Shown here: one piece after another, positions 26,035-35,787 of the stretch
Layout: each line of letters begins with the position of its first letter
How positions within the stretch are numbered: position 1 is the stretch's first letter
Source of the DNA: Flavobacteriaceae bacterium
Lineage (GTDB): Bacteria; Bacteroidota; Bacteroidia; Flavobacteriales; Flavobacteriaceae
Reading direction: 5' to 3'
Assembly: GCA_029243385.1 (NCBI GenBank)
Contig: JAQWSC010000002.1
Location: forward strand, 62,001-126,000
Length of the DNA: 64,000 nt
Translations under genes and position numbers: made by a program
Notes under the pieces: model-generated
Told to the model about the DNA's origin: nothing
Database searches by the model: none
The model's input: the letters and a program-made list of their open reading frames with translations, nothing else

Positions 26035-27582
26035 TTATTTTGGAGATAACACAACAAATGGAATGATCATTTCTTCAATCGAAATTCCTCCATGCTGGTA
26101 GGTGTTTTTAAAATAGTTTACAAATTTATTGTAATTGTTTGGGTAAGTGAGGTAGTAGCTTTCTTTGGCAAATACAAACGAACTGGTCATATTGATAGTG
26201 GGTAAATAAAAATCCGAAGGATTTGTGACAGCCAGTACATCGCGAGCTTCGTAATTCAGTCGTTTGCCTGTTTTGTATCGCAAATTTTGACTGCTTTCTC
26301 GGTCACCAATAATTTTGGATGGGTTTTTTACATTAATGGTTCCGTGATCTGTGGTAATCATGAGTTGAAAACCCAAATTTTGTGCATGTTGTATAATCTC
26401 GTACAAAGGTGAATTCTTAAACCAGCTCAAAGTCAACGACCGATAAGCTTTGTCGGTAGAAGCCAACTCTTTGATTACTTCCATTTCTGTTTTAGCATGT
26501 GAAACCATATCCACAAAGTTGTAAACAATTACCGTCAAATCGTTGGTCTTTTGAGTTTCGAGAGTTTCTGCTAATTTTTTTCCGTTTTTAAGCTGTGTGA
26601 TTTTGTGATATTGAAATGAAATGTCTTTGTTTAGACGGCTAAGTTGGGCTTCCAAAAACGAGGCTTCATGCAAGTTTTTTCCGCCTTCGTCGGTGTCGTT
26701 TTTCCACCAATCGGGATGTTGTTTTTCCATTTCAGAAGGCATTAAGCCCGAAAACATGGAGTTTCGTGCATATTGCGTAGCCGTAGGAAGGATGCTGCTG
26801 TAAGCCATTTCTTTTTGTTTTGTGTAATGTTGCTCAATTACAGGTTCTATCACTTTCCATTGATCGTAACGAAGGTTGTCTATAACCAAAAGGAGCGTGG
26901 GTGTTTCCTTGCCGATTTTGGGAAAAACCTCGTTTTTAAAAAGTGTATGGGAAAATTCAATTCCGTTTGAATCTTCAATCAGATCAGCATAATTTTTTTC
27001 GATAAACTTTCCAAACTGAATGTTTGCTTCTGCTTTTTGACTGCTCAAAATTTCAAGCATTTGGGAATCTTCTACGTTTTCGAGTTCCAATTCCCAATAC
27101 AATAGTTTCTCATAGAGTTCCATCCATCCTTCATAGCTATTAATGGATGACATGTCCATAGCAATTGTTCGAAACTCTTGCTGATACCCCAGGGTTGCTT
27201 TTTCTGACACCAATCTCGAATGATCGAGGTTTTTTTTGAGCGATAATAAAATTTGATTGGGATTGACAGGCTTGATTAGATAATCCGATATTTTACCGCC
27301 GATGGCTTCTTCCATAATATTTTCTTCCTCACTTTTTGTAATCATCACAATGGGAAGGGTTGGTTGCTTTATTTTTATTTGAGAAAGCGTTTCCAGTCCT
27401 GAAATACCTGGCATGTTTTCGTCCAACAATACAATGTCAAAATGTTTTTGCGACACCAAACTCAGTGCTTCAGCACCGCTATTGCAAGAATGAACCGTAT
27501 ATCCGCGTTGTTCAAGAAACAAAATATGAGGCTTTAAATAATCTATCTCGTCATCAACCCACAGAACATGAAATCCTTTCAT
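26035..27582 (-). CDS. porX: PorX-type response regulator with PglZ/alkaline-phosphatase-like domain
   Basis: A 515-aa protein. Residues 1-120 are a receiver domain with D10-D11, phosphoacceptor D54 (LLDENMPG) and K103. Residues from about 200 form a PglZ-type alkaline-phosphatase-superfamily domain with LLLVIDNLRYDQW, TATQYARNSMFSG and TTDHGT as metal and nucleophile motifs. This architecture matches PorX, which controls the type IX secretion system with the sensor PorY. No sensor kinase or secretion gene is adjacent in the window. Confidence 0.92.
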   Translation of the reverse strand: MKGFHVLWVDDEIDYLKPHILFLEQRGYTVHSCNSGAEALSLVSQKHFDIVLLDENMPGISGLETLSQIKIKQPTLPIVMITKSEEENIMEEAIGGKISDYLIKPVNPNQILLSLKKNLDHSRLVSEKATLGYQQEFRTIAMDMSSINSYEGWMELYEKLLYWELELENVEDSQMLEILSSQKAEANIQFGKFIEKNYADLIEDSNGIEFSHTLFKNEVFPKIGKETPTLLLVIDNLRYDQWKVIEPVIEQHYTKQKEMAYSSILPTATQYARNSMFSGLMPSEMEKQHPDWWKNDTDEGGKNLHEASFLEAQLSRLNKDISFQYHKITQLKNGKKLAETLETQKTNDLTVIVYNFVDMVSHAKTEMEVIKELASTDKAYRSLTLSWFKNSPLYEIIQHAQNLGFQLMITTDHGTINVKNPSKIIGDRESSQNLRYKTGKRLNYEARDVLAVTNPSDFYLPTINMTSSFVFAKESYYLTYPNNYNKFVNYFKNTYQHGGISIEEMIIPFVVLSPK

Positions 27583-27624
27583 AAGTGCTTTTACTAAAAA
27601 TTATTTTGACTCGCTCTATATGCG

Positions 27625-27632
27625 TATCTTTG
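27625..27632 (+). promoter_or_regulatory. Promoter -7 box for the HD hydrolase run
   Basis: TATCTTTG is a perfect match, 17 nt before the TTG start at 27650. TTG at 27606-27608 is 16 nt upstream, slightly short. It may drive the whole lpx run. Confidence 0.5.
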
Positions 27633-27649
27633 AAATCTAACATTTACAA

Positions 27650-28888
27650 TTGATTCGATTGAATACAAGTAACAAACATAAGATTCTTAACGACCCAATT
27701 TACGGTTTTATTTCAATTCCCGATCCACTAATTTTCGATTTATTAGAAGATCCTCATTTTCAGCGTTTAAGAAGGATCTCTCAAATGGGATTGTCTTATT
27801 TGGTGTATCCTGGGGCACATCATACGCGTTTTCACCACGCTTTGGGCTGCATGCACTTGATGACCAAGGCGGTTGATGTACTGCGAATAAAAGGTATAGA
27901 AATCAGTGATCAAGAACGTCAGGGGCTTCAAATAGCTATTTTATTGCACGATATTGGCCACGGACCTTTTTCCCATGCTATGGAACAAAGCATTGTTGAA
28001 GGTATTCACCATGAAAAACTATCGTTGATGTTCATGGAGTCTTTAAATAAAAAATACAACGGCTCTTTGGACTTGGCAATCGCGCTTTTTTCTGGAAATT
28101 ATCATCGTAAATTTTTCAACCAATTGATTGCTAGTCAATTGGATATGGATCGATTGGATTATCTTAAAAGAGACAGTTTTTATACAGGTGTTGCCGAAGG
28201 GTCTATCAATTCGGAGCGAATGATTAGCATGCTGCACGTACAAAACGACACATTGGTAATTGAAAAGAAAGGAATCTATTCTGTTGAAAAGTTTTTAGTA
28301 GCAAGGCGTTTGATGTATTGGCAAGTGTATTTGCACAAAACCAGCTTTGCTGCCGAAGGTGTCATTATTCGGGTCTTGAAACGCGCCAAGGAATTGGTGC
28401 AATCGGGCATCCAATTGCCTTGTAGTGATGCATTGGCTTATTTTTTAAGTCATAAAATTGGACCACACAATTTTGATGAAGATACATTGCATCTATTTTC
28501 TCAATTGGACGATTATGATGTTGTCTCTGCGTTAAAGAGTTGGCAATCTCACACAGACTTTGTGCTATCAAGTCTTTCTAAAATGATTATCAACCGGCAG
28601 CTTCCTCAAATTAAAATACAAGCGAAACCTTTCAAAGATTCGGACCTTGTTGCCAAAAAGAAATCCCTAATGCAGTCAAACCAATTGACAATGCACGAAG
28701 CCTCCTATTTTGTTTTTGATGGGATTATGGAAAACGTAGCTTATGATAAAAACAAACCTCCTATTTTCATTCTTTCAAAATCAAAAAAAATGACGGATGT
28801 GATTGATGCTTCCGATCAATTGAATTTGCACGCGCTTTCAAAAGCTGTTCAAAAGTATTTTGTCTGTTATCCCAAAGGGATTCTTTAA
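27650..28888 (+). CDS. HD-domain phosphohydrolase (dNTPase/SAMHD1-like)
   Basis: A 412-aa protein. [24 protein letters not shown] at the start, then [25 protein letters not shown] and [12 protein letters not shown] give the H...HD...D metal set of HD phosphohydrolases related to dGTPases and SAMHD1. The substrate is unknown. The TTG start at 27650 follows a short leader from the promoter box. It is 20 nt upstream of lpxD; the pairing with lipid A genes is common in flavobacteria as I recall it. Confidence 0.85.
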   Translation: MIRLNTSNKHKILNDPIYGFISIPDPLIFDLLEDPHFQRLRRISQMGLSYLVYPGAHHTRFHHALGCMHLMTKAVDVLRIKGIEISDQERQGLQIAILLHDIGHGPFSHAMEQSIVEGIHHEKLSLMFMESLNKKYNGSLDLAIALFSGNYHRKFFNQLIASQLDMDRLDYLKRDSFYTGVAEGSINSERMISMLHVQNDTLVIEKKGIYSVEKFLVARRLMYWQVYLHKTSFAAEGVIIRVLKRAKELVQSGIQLPCSDALAYFLSHKIGPHNFDEDTLHLFSQLDDYDVVSALKSWQSHTDFVLSSLSKMIINRQLPQIKIQAKPFKDSDLVAKKKSLMQSNQLTMHEASYFVFDGIMENVAYDKNKPPIFILSKSKKMTDVIDASDQLNLHALSKAVQKYFVCYPKGIL

Positions 28889-28896
28889 TTTTTTCA

Positions 28897-28904
28897 TACT
28901 TTTG
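28897..28904 (+). promoter_or_regulatory. Candidate -7 box directly before lpxD
   Basis: TACTTTTG ends only 4 nt before the lpxD ATG at 28909. If used, the transcript would be nearly leaderless. No TTG lies at the expected distance, so it may be a chance match. Confidence 0.3.
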
Positions 28905-28908
28905 CACG

Positions 28909-29928
28909 ATGAAATTAACAGCTTCTCAAATTGCGGAAATCACTGGCGGTTCCATAGAAGGAGATTCTAAAGCAACAGTTTCTAAACTTTCAAAAATTGA
29001 AGAAGGTGAAAAAGACTCGCTGTCTTTTCTTTCCAATCCAAAATACACTCCCTATATCTACAAGACAAGATCTTCTATTGTGCTGGTTAACAATGACTTG
29101 ATTCTTGATCAACAAATCAAACCTACTTTGATTCGAGTTGTAAATTCTTACGAAGCTTTTTCCAAGTTGTTGGATTTCTATCAACAAATGAAATCTGAAA
29201 AAGAGGGTATAGAAACTCCTTCGTTTATTTCTGAAGGAGCTACTCATGGAAAAAAATTGTACTTGGGTGCTTTTTCGTATATCAATGCGGGTTGCAAGAT
29301 TGGCAATAACGTAAAAATTTATCCTCAAGTTTATATTGGAGACAATGTAACCATTGGAGATAACACGATTGTTTTTTCTGGGGCTAAAATTCATTCCGAT
29401 TCCGTAATAGGATCAGATTGCATCATACACAGCAATGTCATTATAGGATCTGATGGATTTGGATTTAGTCCTTCTAGCGAAGGAAATTACACCAAGGTTC
29501 CACAAACAGGAAATGTTATCATTGAAGATCATGTTGAAATAGGAGCTGGAACAACGATCGATCGAGCTACTTTAGGTGCAACCATTATTCGAAGAGGTGT
29601 TAAGCTGGATAATTTAATTCAAATAGCGCACAATGTTGAAGTAGGGGAGCACAGTGTTATTGCCGCTCAAGCAGGAATTGCAGGGTCCTCAAAAATTGGA
29701 AGACATTGTATGATAGGTGGTCAAGCCGGTATTGCTGGACATCTAGTCATTGGAGATCGAGTTCAAATTCAGGGGCAATCTGGAGTACTCAAGAATCTTA
29801 AAGACGATTCGGTAGTGCAAGGAACTCCAGCAATTGATTTTAAGCGATATAGCAAATCCTATGTTCATTTTAGAAATCTTACTACTCATATAAACGAGTT
29901 AAATCAACTTAAGAAAAAATCACAATAA
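28909..29928 (+). CDS. lpxD: UDP-3-O-acylglucosamine N-acyltransferase
   Basis: A 339-aa left-handed beta-helix enzyme adding the N-linked acyl chain in lipid A synthesis. An N-terminal uridine-binding domain (about 1-100) precedes repeated hexapeptides ([19 protein letters not shown]). The catalytic histidine lies in [10 protein letters not shown]. It is 2 nt upstream of lpxC/fabZ, in one operon with lpxA. Confidence 0.95.
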   Translation: MKLTASQIAEITGGSIEGDSKATVSKLSKIEEGEKDSLSFLSNPKYTPYIYKTRSSIVLVNNDLILDQQIKPTLIRVVNSYEAFSKLLDFYQQMKSEKEGIETPSFISEGATHGKKLYLGAFSYINAGCKIGNNVKIYPQVYIGDNVTIGDNTIVFSGAKIHSDSVIGSDCIIHSNVIIGSDGFGFSPSSEGNYTKVPQTGNVIIEDHVEIGAGTTIDRATLGATIIRRGVKLDNLIQIAHNVEVGEHSVIAAQAGIAGSSKIGRHCMIGGQAGIAGHLVIGDRVQIQGQSGVLKNLKDDSVVQGTPAIDFKRYSKSYVHFRNLTTHINELNQLKKKSQ

Positions 29929-29930
29929 AT

Positions 29931-31325
29931 ATGGCAAAGCAAAGAACTATTTCAAAAGTTGTATCGCTTTCAGGTGTGGGAATTCACACAGGAAAAAATG
30001 TAACAATGACTTTCAAGCCTGCTCCCATTAACCACGGATATGCTTTTTGTAGAACGGATTTGGAAGAACAACCTATTATTGAAGCGGACGCTCAATATGT
30101 TGTAAATACGCAGCGTGGAACCAACTTGGAAAAAAATGGCATCAAAATACAAACTTCAGAACACGTTTTGGCTGCTTTGGTTGGACTTGAAGTTGATAAT
30201 GTGCTCATTGAAATTGATGCAGCAGAGCCGCCTATTATGGATGGATCCTCAAAGTTTTTTGTTGAAGCGATTGAAAAAGCGGGCGTTGAAGAACAAGATG
30301 CTGATCGGGAGGAATATATAGTCAAAGAAGTAATCACATACGTGGACGAACAATCGGGAAGTGAAATTACAATTATTCCCTCGGATCAATACGAAATTAC
30401 TGCCATGGTTGACTTTGGTACCAAAGTATTGGGAACTCAAAACGCCAACCTTAAAAAGTTGAGTGATTTCAAAAAAGAAATTTCTGACGCAAGAACCTTT
30501 AGTTTTTTGCACGAACTCGAAATGTTGCTTGAAAATGGCTTGATTAAAGGAGGTGATTTAAATAACGCCATTGTTTATGTAGATAAAGAGTTGTCTGACA
30601 AAACCATGGATCGATTGAAAAAAGCCTTCAATAAAGATAAATTGTCGGTTACTTCCAATGGAATTTTAGACAATCTTACGCTTCATCATCCAAACGAAGC
30701 TGCTCGACACAAATTGCTTGATATCATTGGAGATTTGGCGCTAATTGGAACTCGAATTCGTGGAAAAATCATTGCAAATAAGCCAGGACATTACATAAAC
30801 ACTCAGTTTGCTAAAAAAATGGCAAACATTATAAAGCAAGAAAAAAGAAATAAAATCCCTGAATTTGACCTCAATGCCCAGCCGGCAATGGATGTAAATC
30901 AAATCATGGATATTTTACCACACCGTCCTCCTTTTTTATTAGTAGATAAAATACTCGAAATTTCTGACAAACACGTAGTTGGAATGAAGAATGTGACTAT
31001 GAACGAACCTTTTTTTGTGGGACACTTCCCAGGAGCACCAGTGATGCCTGGAGTTTTACAAATAGAAGCCATGGCACAAGCGGGAGGAGTATTGGTTTTA
31101 AATACTGTTTCTGATCCACAAAACTACCTCACTTTTTTTATAAAAATTGACAATGTGAAATTCAAGCATCCCGTAGTTCCTGGAGATACTTTGGTTTTCA
31201 AAATGGAACTAAAGTCGCCTATTCGTAGAGGAATTTGTCATATGCAAGCCTTTGCTTATGCCAATGGTAAACTCACTACAGAAGCTGAGCTGATGGCTCA
31301 AATCGTAAAACGAAAAGATATTTAA
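29931..31325 (+). CDS. lpxC/fabZ: Bifunctional UDP-3-O-acyl-GlcNAc deacetylase / 3-hydroxyacyl-ACP dehydratase
   Basis: A 464-aa fusion. Residues 1 to about 305 are LpxC: SGVGIHTGKN, SEHVLAALVGLEVDN and HKLLDIIGD give Zn ligands of the deacetylase. Residues from about 320 are FabZ with a hot-dog fold: LPHRPPFLLVDKI and GHFPGAPVMPGVLQIEAMAQ hold its catalytic His and Glu. The fusion is typical of Bacteroidota and couples lipid A entry to fatty-acid elongation. It sits between lpxD and lpxA with gaps of 2 nt. Confidence 0.96.
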   Translation: MAKQRTISKVVSLSGVGIHTGKNVTMTFKPAPINHGYAFCRTDLEEQPIIEADAQYVVNTQRGTNLEKNGIKIQTSEHVLAALVGLEVDNVLIEIDAAEPPIMDGSSKFFVEAIEKAGVEEQDADREEYIVKEVITYVDEQSGSEITIIPSDQYEITAMVDFGTKVLGTQNANLKKLSDFKKEISDARTFSFLHELEMLLENGLIKGGDLNNAIVYVDKELSDKTMDRLKKAFNKDKLSVTSNGILDNLTLHHPNEAARHKLLDIIGDLALIGTRIRGKIIANKPGHYINTQFAKKMANIIKQEKRNKIPEFDLNAQPAMDVNQIMDILPHRPPFLLVDKILEISDKHVVGMKNVTMNEPFFVGHFPGAPVMPGVLQIEAMAQAGGVLVLNTVSDPQNYLTFFIKIDNVKFKHPVVPGDTLVFKMELKSPIRRGICHMQAFAYANGKLTTEAELMAQIVKRKDI

Positions 31326-31327
31326 CT

Positions 31328-32110
31328 ATGAATCAACCTTTAGCTTATGTTCATCCTGGGGCAAAAATTGCCAAAAACGTGGTGATTGAACCCTTTGCCA
31401 ATATCGAAAACAATGTTGTTATTGGGGAAGGTACTTGGATTGGATCCAATGTGACCATCATGGAGGGCGCCCGAATAGGAAAAAATTGTTCTATTTTTCC
31501 AGGATCTGTCATAGCTGCGGTTCCTCAAGATTTAAAATTTGATGGAGAAGATACAACGGCTGAAATTGGAGACAATACCACCATTCGTGAGTGCGTAACC
31601 ATCAATCGTGGAACGACTTCTAGAATGAAAACCAAAATAGGTTCCAATTGTTTGATAATGGCTTATTCTCATATTGCTCACGATTGTTTTGTGGGTGATT
31701 ATTGCATTTTTTCGAACAACAGTACGCTAGCGGGACATATCAACATTGGCGACCATGTTATTTTAGCTGGTATGACTGCAGTTCATCAATTTTGCTCCAT
31801 AGGAAACCACGCATTTGTCGCTGGAGGTTCTTTGGTACGAAAAGATGTCCCTCCTTTTGTAAAAGCAGCGCGAGAGCCTATATCTTATGTGGGGATCAAT
31901 TCTGTAGGTCTTAGAAGAAGAGGGTTTGATTCCGACAAAATTCGTCAAATTCAGAACATTTATCGAATATTATATCAAAAATCGTACAACAACACACAGG
32001 CAACTGTTATCATTGAGGCTGAAATGGAAGCAACTCCTGAGCGTGACGAAATTTTACAGTTTATCAAAGATTCCCAACGAGGCATCATGAAAGGATATTT
32101 TAAAAACTAA
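31328..32110 (+). CDS. lpxA: Acyl-ACP--UDP-N-acetylglucosamine O-acyltransferase
   Basis: A 260-aa hexapeptide-repeat enzyme starting lipid A synthesis. It begins with YVHPGAKIAKNVVIEPFANI, has TTIRECVTINRGT, and the catalytic histidine in YSHIAHDCFVGD. The C-terminus is helical. Length is standard. It is 2 nt after lpxC/fabZ and 3 nt before efp. Confidence 0.95.
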   Translation: MNQPLAYVHPGAKIAKNVVIEPFANIENNVVIGEGTWIGSNVTIMEGARIGKNCSIFPGSVIAAVPQDLKFDGEDTTAEIGDNTTIRECVTINRGTTSRMKTKIGSNCLIMAYSHIAHDCFVGDYCIFSNNSTLAGHINIGDHVILAGMTAVHQFCSIGNHAFVAGGSLVRKDVPPFVKAAREPISYVGINSVGLRRRGFDSDKIRQIQNIYRILYQKSYNNTQATVIIEAEMEATPERDEILQFIKDSQRGIMKGYFKN

Positions 32111-32113
32111 ACT

Positions 32114-32680
32114 ATGGCTACATCTTCAGACATTCGAAAAGGGTTGTGCATTAAGTATAACAACGATATTTATAAAATTGTGGAATTTCTTCATGTAAAG
32201 CCTGGTAAAGGTCCAGCCTTTGTTCGCACAAAACTTAAAAGTGTCACCTCAGGAAAAGTGATTGATAACACATTTTCCGCAGGTCACAAAATTGAAGACG
32301 TTCGAGTGGAAACTCATAAGTTTCAATACCTATACAACGAAGGGGATACGTATCATTTTATGAATACTGCTGATTACAATCAAATATCCGTCGAAAAAAA
32401 CATTCTCGATACTCCAGAATTGATTAAAGAAGGTGAAATTGTAACCATTCTTATCAATACAGAAGATGGAATGCCTTTGTCTGTAGATATGCCTATTAGC
32501 GTGATTCTTGAAGTCACAGAAACAGAACCTGGGCTTAAGGGAAATACAGCAACAAATGCTACAAAACCCGCTGTTGTTGAAACGGGCGCAAAAATTAATG
32601 TACCTCTATTTATCAACGAAGGCGACAAAATTAAAGTAGAAACTGAAAAAGGAACTTATCAAGAACGCGTTAAAGAATAA
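32114..32680 (+). CDS. efp: Elongation factor P
   Basis: A 188-aa three-domain factor that relieves ribosome stalling at polyproline. The modifiable lysine is K32 in HVKPGKGPAFVRTK. The C-terminal GDKIKVETEKGTYQERV motif is intact. No EpmA/EpmB or EarP gene is adjacent, so its modification is unclear. Co-transcription after lpxA is conserved in the group. Confidence 0.95.
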   Translation: MATSSDIRKGLCIKYNNDIYKIVEFLHVKPGKGPAFVRTKLKSVTSGKVIDNTFSAGHKIEDVRVETHKFQYLYNEGDTYHFMNTADYNQISVEKNILDTPELIKEGEIVTILINTEDGMPLSVDMPISVILEVTETEPGLKGNTATNATKPAVVETGAKINVPLFINEGDKIKVETEKGTYQERVKE

Positions 32681-32713
32681 TTTTTAAGCGTTTATAAAAT
32701 CAATTCATCATAA

Positions 32714-33586
32714 ATGAGTGTATTAGTAAATAAAGATTCAAAAATCATTGTACAAGGCTTCACAGGAAGCGAAGGTACGTTTCATGCTGAGCAAATGATT
32801 GCTTATAAAACCAATGTTGTTGGAGGTGTAACACCCGGAAAAGGAGGGCAAACACACCTAGACCTTCCCGTATTCAATACCGTTTCTGAGGCGGTAGCCA
32901 AAGTAGGTGCCAATACAACTATTATTTTTGTTCCTCCTGCTTTTGCTGCCGATGCGATTATGGAAGCGGCTGATGCTGGAATCAAAGTTATCATTACAAT
33001 TACAGAAGGAATTCCTGTCGCCGATATGATTAAGGTTAGCAACTACATCAAAAACAAAGATTGTCGCCTAGTCGGTCCCAACTGCCCAGGAGTCATTACT
33101 CCAGACGAGGCCAAAGTTGGAATCATGCCCGGATTTGTTTTCAAAAAAGGTTCTGTGGGAATAGTTTCAAAATCAGGAACATTGACCTACGAAGCTGCTG
33201 ATCAAGTAGTTCGCAAAGGACTTGGAATCACTACAGCTATTGGAATTGGAGGAGATCCTATCATTGGAACCACAACTAAAGAGGCCGTTCAATTACTTAT
33301 GGATGACCCAGAAACAGAATGTATTGTTATGATTGGAGAAATCGGGGGTGAGCTTGAAGCCGATGCTGCCAAATGGGTCCAATCTGATGGAAACCGAAAA
33401 CCTGTGGTCGGTTTTATTGCAGGAGAAACCGCTCCCAAAGGAAGAACTATGGGACACGCAGGTGCCATTGTAGGTGGTACTGAAGACACGGCAGAAGCCA
33501 AAAAGAGAATCATGCGAGAATGCGGATTGCACGTTGTTGATTCTCCTGCAGAAATAGGAAAAAAAGTTGCAGAAGTTTTATCATAA
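32714..33586 (+). CDS. sucD: Succinyl-CoA synthetase alpha subunit
   Basis: A 290-aa TCA-cycle enzyme subunit. It begins VNKDSKIIVQGFTGSEGTFH, has GPNCPGVITP and the phosphohistidine loop GHAGAIVGG near residue 245. The beta subunit gene sucC is not in the window, so the two subunits are encoded apart. It lies 33 nt after efp. Confidence 0.95.
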   Translation: MSVLVNKDSKIIVQGFTGSEGTFHAEQMIAYKTNVVGGVTPGKGGQTHLDLPVFNTVSEAVAKVGANTTIIFVPPAFAADAIMEAADAGIKVIITITEGIPVADMIKVSNYIKNKDCRLVGPNCPGVITPDEAKVGIMPGFVFKKGSVGIVSKSGTLTYEAADQVVRKGLGITTAIGIGGDPIIGTTTKEAVQLLMDDPETECIVMIGEIGGELEADAAKWVQSDGNRKPVVGFIAGETAPKGRTMGHAGAIVGGTEDTAEAKKRIMRECGLHVVDSPAEIGKKVAEVLS

Positions 33587-33609
33587 TTAATACCTAAATC
33601 AACAAAAAA

Positions 33610-34356
33610 ATGAAATTATTAGAAGGGAAAGTTGCAATTATTACTGGTGCCAGTAGAGGAATTGGTAGAGGAATTGCTACTGTTTTCGCTCAACACGGCG
33701 CCCATGTTGCTTTTACTTACAGCTCCTCTGTAGAGGCTGCTCAAGCGCTTGAAAAAGAACTCAATGCACTCGGAACAAAAGCCAAAGGGTACAAAAGTAA
33801 TGCGGCTAGCTTTGAAGAGTCACAAAAACTAGTAGATCAAGTGGTTGAAGACTTTGGAACTGTAGATGTGCTTATCAACAATGCAGGAATTACCAAGGAC
33901 AATTTATTAATGCGAATAACAGAAGAAGATTTTGATAAGGTTATTGAAGTCAATCTTAAATCGGTTTTTAACATGACCAAAGCAGTACAACGTACCATGT
34001 TAAAGCAACGCAAGGGAAGTATCATCAATATGAGTTCTGTTGTGGGTGTTAAAGGAAATGCCGGTCAGTCCAATTACGCGGCTTCTAAAGCAGGTATTAT
34101 TGGTTTTTCAAAATCAATTGCTTTAGAGTTAGGATCGAGAAATATTCGTTCCAATGTCATAGCTCCTGGATTTATAGAAACAGAGATGACGGCTAAATTG
34201 CCTGAAGATGTTATAAAAGAATGGCGTCAAGGAATTCCTTTAAAACGAGGAGGAACTGCCGAAGATGTCGCCAACGTTTGTTTGTTTTTAGCAACAGATT
34301 TATCAGCCTATGTTACGGGACAGGTAATTCATGTTGATGGAGGAATGCTCACTTAA
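33610..34356 (+). CDS. fabG: 3-oxoacyl-ACP reductase
   Basis: A 248-aa short-chain dehydrogenase reducing 3-oxoacyl-ACP in fatty-acid synthesis. NADPH motif TGASRGIGRGIA near residue 12, NNAG, the catalytic serine in INMSSVVG and YAASKAG are present. It ends YVTGQVIHVDGGM as FabG proteins do. Its place in the run with lpx genes and FabZ fits acyl-chain supply. Confidence 0.93.
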   Translation: MKLLEGKVAIITGASRGIGRGIATVFAQHGAHVAFTYSSSVEAAQALEKELNALGTKAKGYKSNAASFEESQKLVDQVVEDFGTVDVLINNAGITKDNLLMRITEEDFDKVIEVNLKSVFNMTKAVQRTMLKQRKGSIINMSSVVGVKGNAGQSNYAASKAGIIGFSKSIALELGSRNIRSNVIAPGFIETEMTAKLPEDVIKEWRQGIPLKRGGTAEDVANVCLFLATDLSAYVTGQVIHVDGGMLT

Positions 34357-34371
34357 TTAAAAAAAAAGAAT

Positions 34372-35190
34372 ATGCAAAATTTACCTAAAATTGGAATGCC
34401 TATCGCAGTGATAGCATTCGTACTACTAATTTTTATCATCAAATCATCCGTTAACATCGGTTATGGAGAAGCTGGTGTGTTGTTCCGAACATTTTCTGGG
34501 GGTGTGGTTACTGACGAAAAACCCTTGGGAGAAGGATTTCATATCATTGCTCCATGGAATAAGGTATACATTTACAATACCAAACAACAAGAAGTTTTTG
34601 AAGGAAAAATGCAAGTTTTGTCATCCAACGGTCTTGAAATTTCTCTAGATGTATCGGTATTGTACCAACCCAAATACGATGAATTGGGATTGTTGCACCA
34701 AACCAAAGGGGAGAACTATTTAAACATAGTCATTGTTCCCGAAATACGCGCGGTTGCTCGTAGTGTTGTAGGACGCTATACTCCCGAACAATTGTACTCT
34801 ACCAAACGTGATGCAATCCAAAATGAAATTTTTGAAGAAACTCGAAAAAAAGTAGAAAGTCAGCACATACAAATCAATGCAGTTTTGGTTCGAGACGTTA
34901 CACTTCCTTTGGCTATCAAACAAGCTATCGAACGAAAGTTGGGTCAAGAACAAGAATCGTTGGAATATGAATTCCGATTGGTAAAAGCACGTAAAGAAGC
35001 TGAAAAAATCATTATTGATGCAGAAGGTAAGGCTACGGCCAACCGCATTCTTAATGCTTCTTTATCCGATCGTATTCTTAAAGAAAAAGGTATTGAAGCA
35101 ACTTTAAAACTTGCAGAATCCCCCAATGCAAAGGTAGTTGTTGTCGGTAGTGGAAAAGACGGACTCCCTATAATATTAGGAAATCAATAA
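34372..35190 (+). CDS. Prohibitin-like SPFH/band 7 membrane protein
   Basis: A 272-aa protein. One N-terminal transmembrane helix (about residues 7-25) is followed by an SPFH domain (VPEIRAVARSVVGRYTPEQLYSTKR) and a coiled-coil segment rich in Lys and Glu. It resembles prohibitins, which form large membrane rings and affect membrane proteases. Its role here is unknown. It is the last gene of the run and ends 3 nt before a strong terminator. Confidence 0.88.
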   Translation: MQNLPKIGMPIAVIAFVLLIFIIKSSVNIGYGEAGVLFRTFSGGVVTDEKPLGEGFHIIAPWNKVYIYNTKQQEVFEGKMQVLSSNGLEISLDVSVLYQPKYDELGLLHQTKGENYLNIVIVPEIRAVARSVVGRYTPEQLYSTKRDAIQNEIFEETRKKVESQHIQINAVLVRDVTLPLAIKQAIERKLGQEQESLEYEFRLVKARKEAEKIIIDAEGKATANRILNASLSDRILKEKGIEATLKLAESPNAKVVVVGSGKDGLPIILGNQ

Positions 35191-35193
35191 ATT

Positions 35194-35222
35194 AAAAAAC
35201 CCGCTTCGGCGGGTTTTTTTTG
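35194..35222. terminator. Bidirectional intrinsic terminator with UUCG loop
   Basis: CCCGC (35200-35204), TTCG loop and GCGGG (35209-35213), flanked by A6 and T8. It ends the plus-strand run and can also stop the minus-strand gene whose 3' end is at 35237. Confidence 0.95.
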
Positions 35223-35236
35223 TGATTCTTTGCTAA

Positions 35237-35764
35237 TTATTTGCTGTTGAGTTCCTTTGCGCTTTCAACCCATTTCTTAATTCGATGAATGGGAGTAGAG
35301 AGTGTTTCATTGAGCGTAGATATTTCCTCAATATTTAATTGAGACAATTGCTCATAATTAACCACACCCATAGCATTGAGTTGTTCCTCAATTAATGAAT
35401 CCAGTTCGGTTATTTTTGTCAAATCGTCTTTGTGAGTAGGTTTTTCTGCGTCTTCCTTTTTGTCCAGATCCAACGTAAACTGATTGTTAGAGGAGTCCTT
35501 GGCAAGAACTCCAAATCGATCACGCGTTCTTTTAGCCCTAATAACCGTTAAGTTTTCTTCCAAGTTGATAGAATCGTTATGTGCTCTAAAGGTCTGTTTT
35601 AATCGTTGATTTTCGTTTTGAAAACGCTTTACTTCATCGGATATTTTTTTGGTATTTAATAGCTTGGAATAAAACCAGGCGATAACAAATACTCCAATGA
35701 TAATGATAAAGAGTATCAAATACTCTAAAAAACTTTGTGGTAAAAGGGATTCATTGTGTTGCAT
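35237..35764 (-). CDS. Membrane-anchored protein with C-terminal HhH-like segment
   Basis: A 175-aa protein. A transmembrane helix at about residues 12-34 is followed by a coiled coil (EVKRFQNENQRLKQTF). The last 55 residues (LNAMGVVNYEQLSQLN, then a helix ending in IKKWVESAKEL) look like the helix-hairpin-helix module found at the end of several flavobacterial membrane proteins. The function is unknown. It is 23 nt downstream of an OmpA-like gene on the same strand, probably one operon. Confidence 0.65.
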   Translation of the reverse strand: MQHNESLLPQSFLEYLILFIIIIGVFVIAWFYSKLLNTKKISDEVKRFQNENQRLKQTFRAHNDSINLEENLTVIRAKRTRDRFGVLAKDSSNNQFTLDLDKKEDAEKPTHKDDLTKITELDSLIEEQLNAMGVVNYEQLSQLNIEEISTLNETLSTPIHRIKKWVESAKELNSK

Positions 35765-35787
35765 AATTAAATATTTGGGGGATAATT

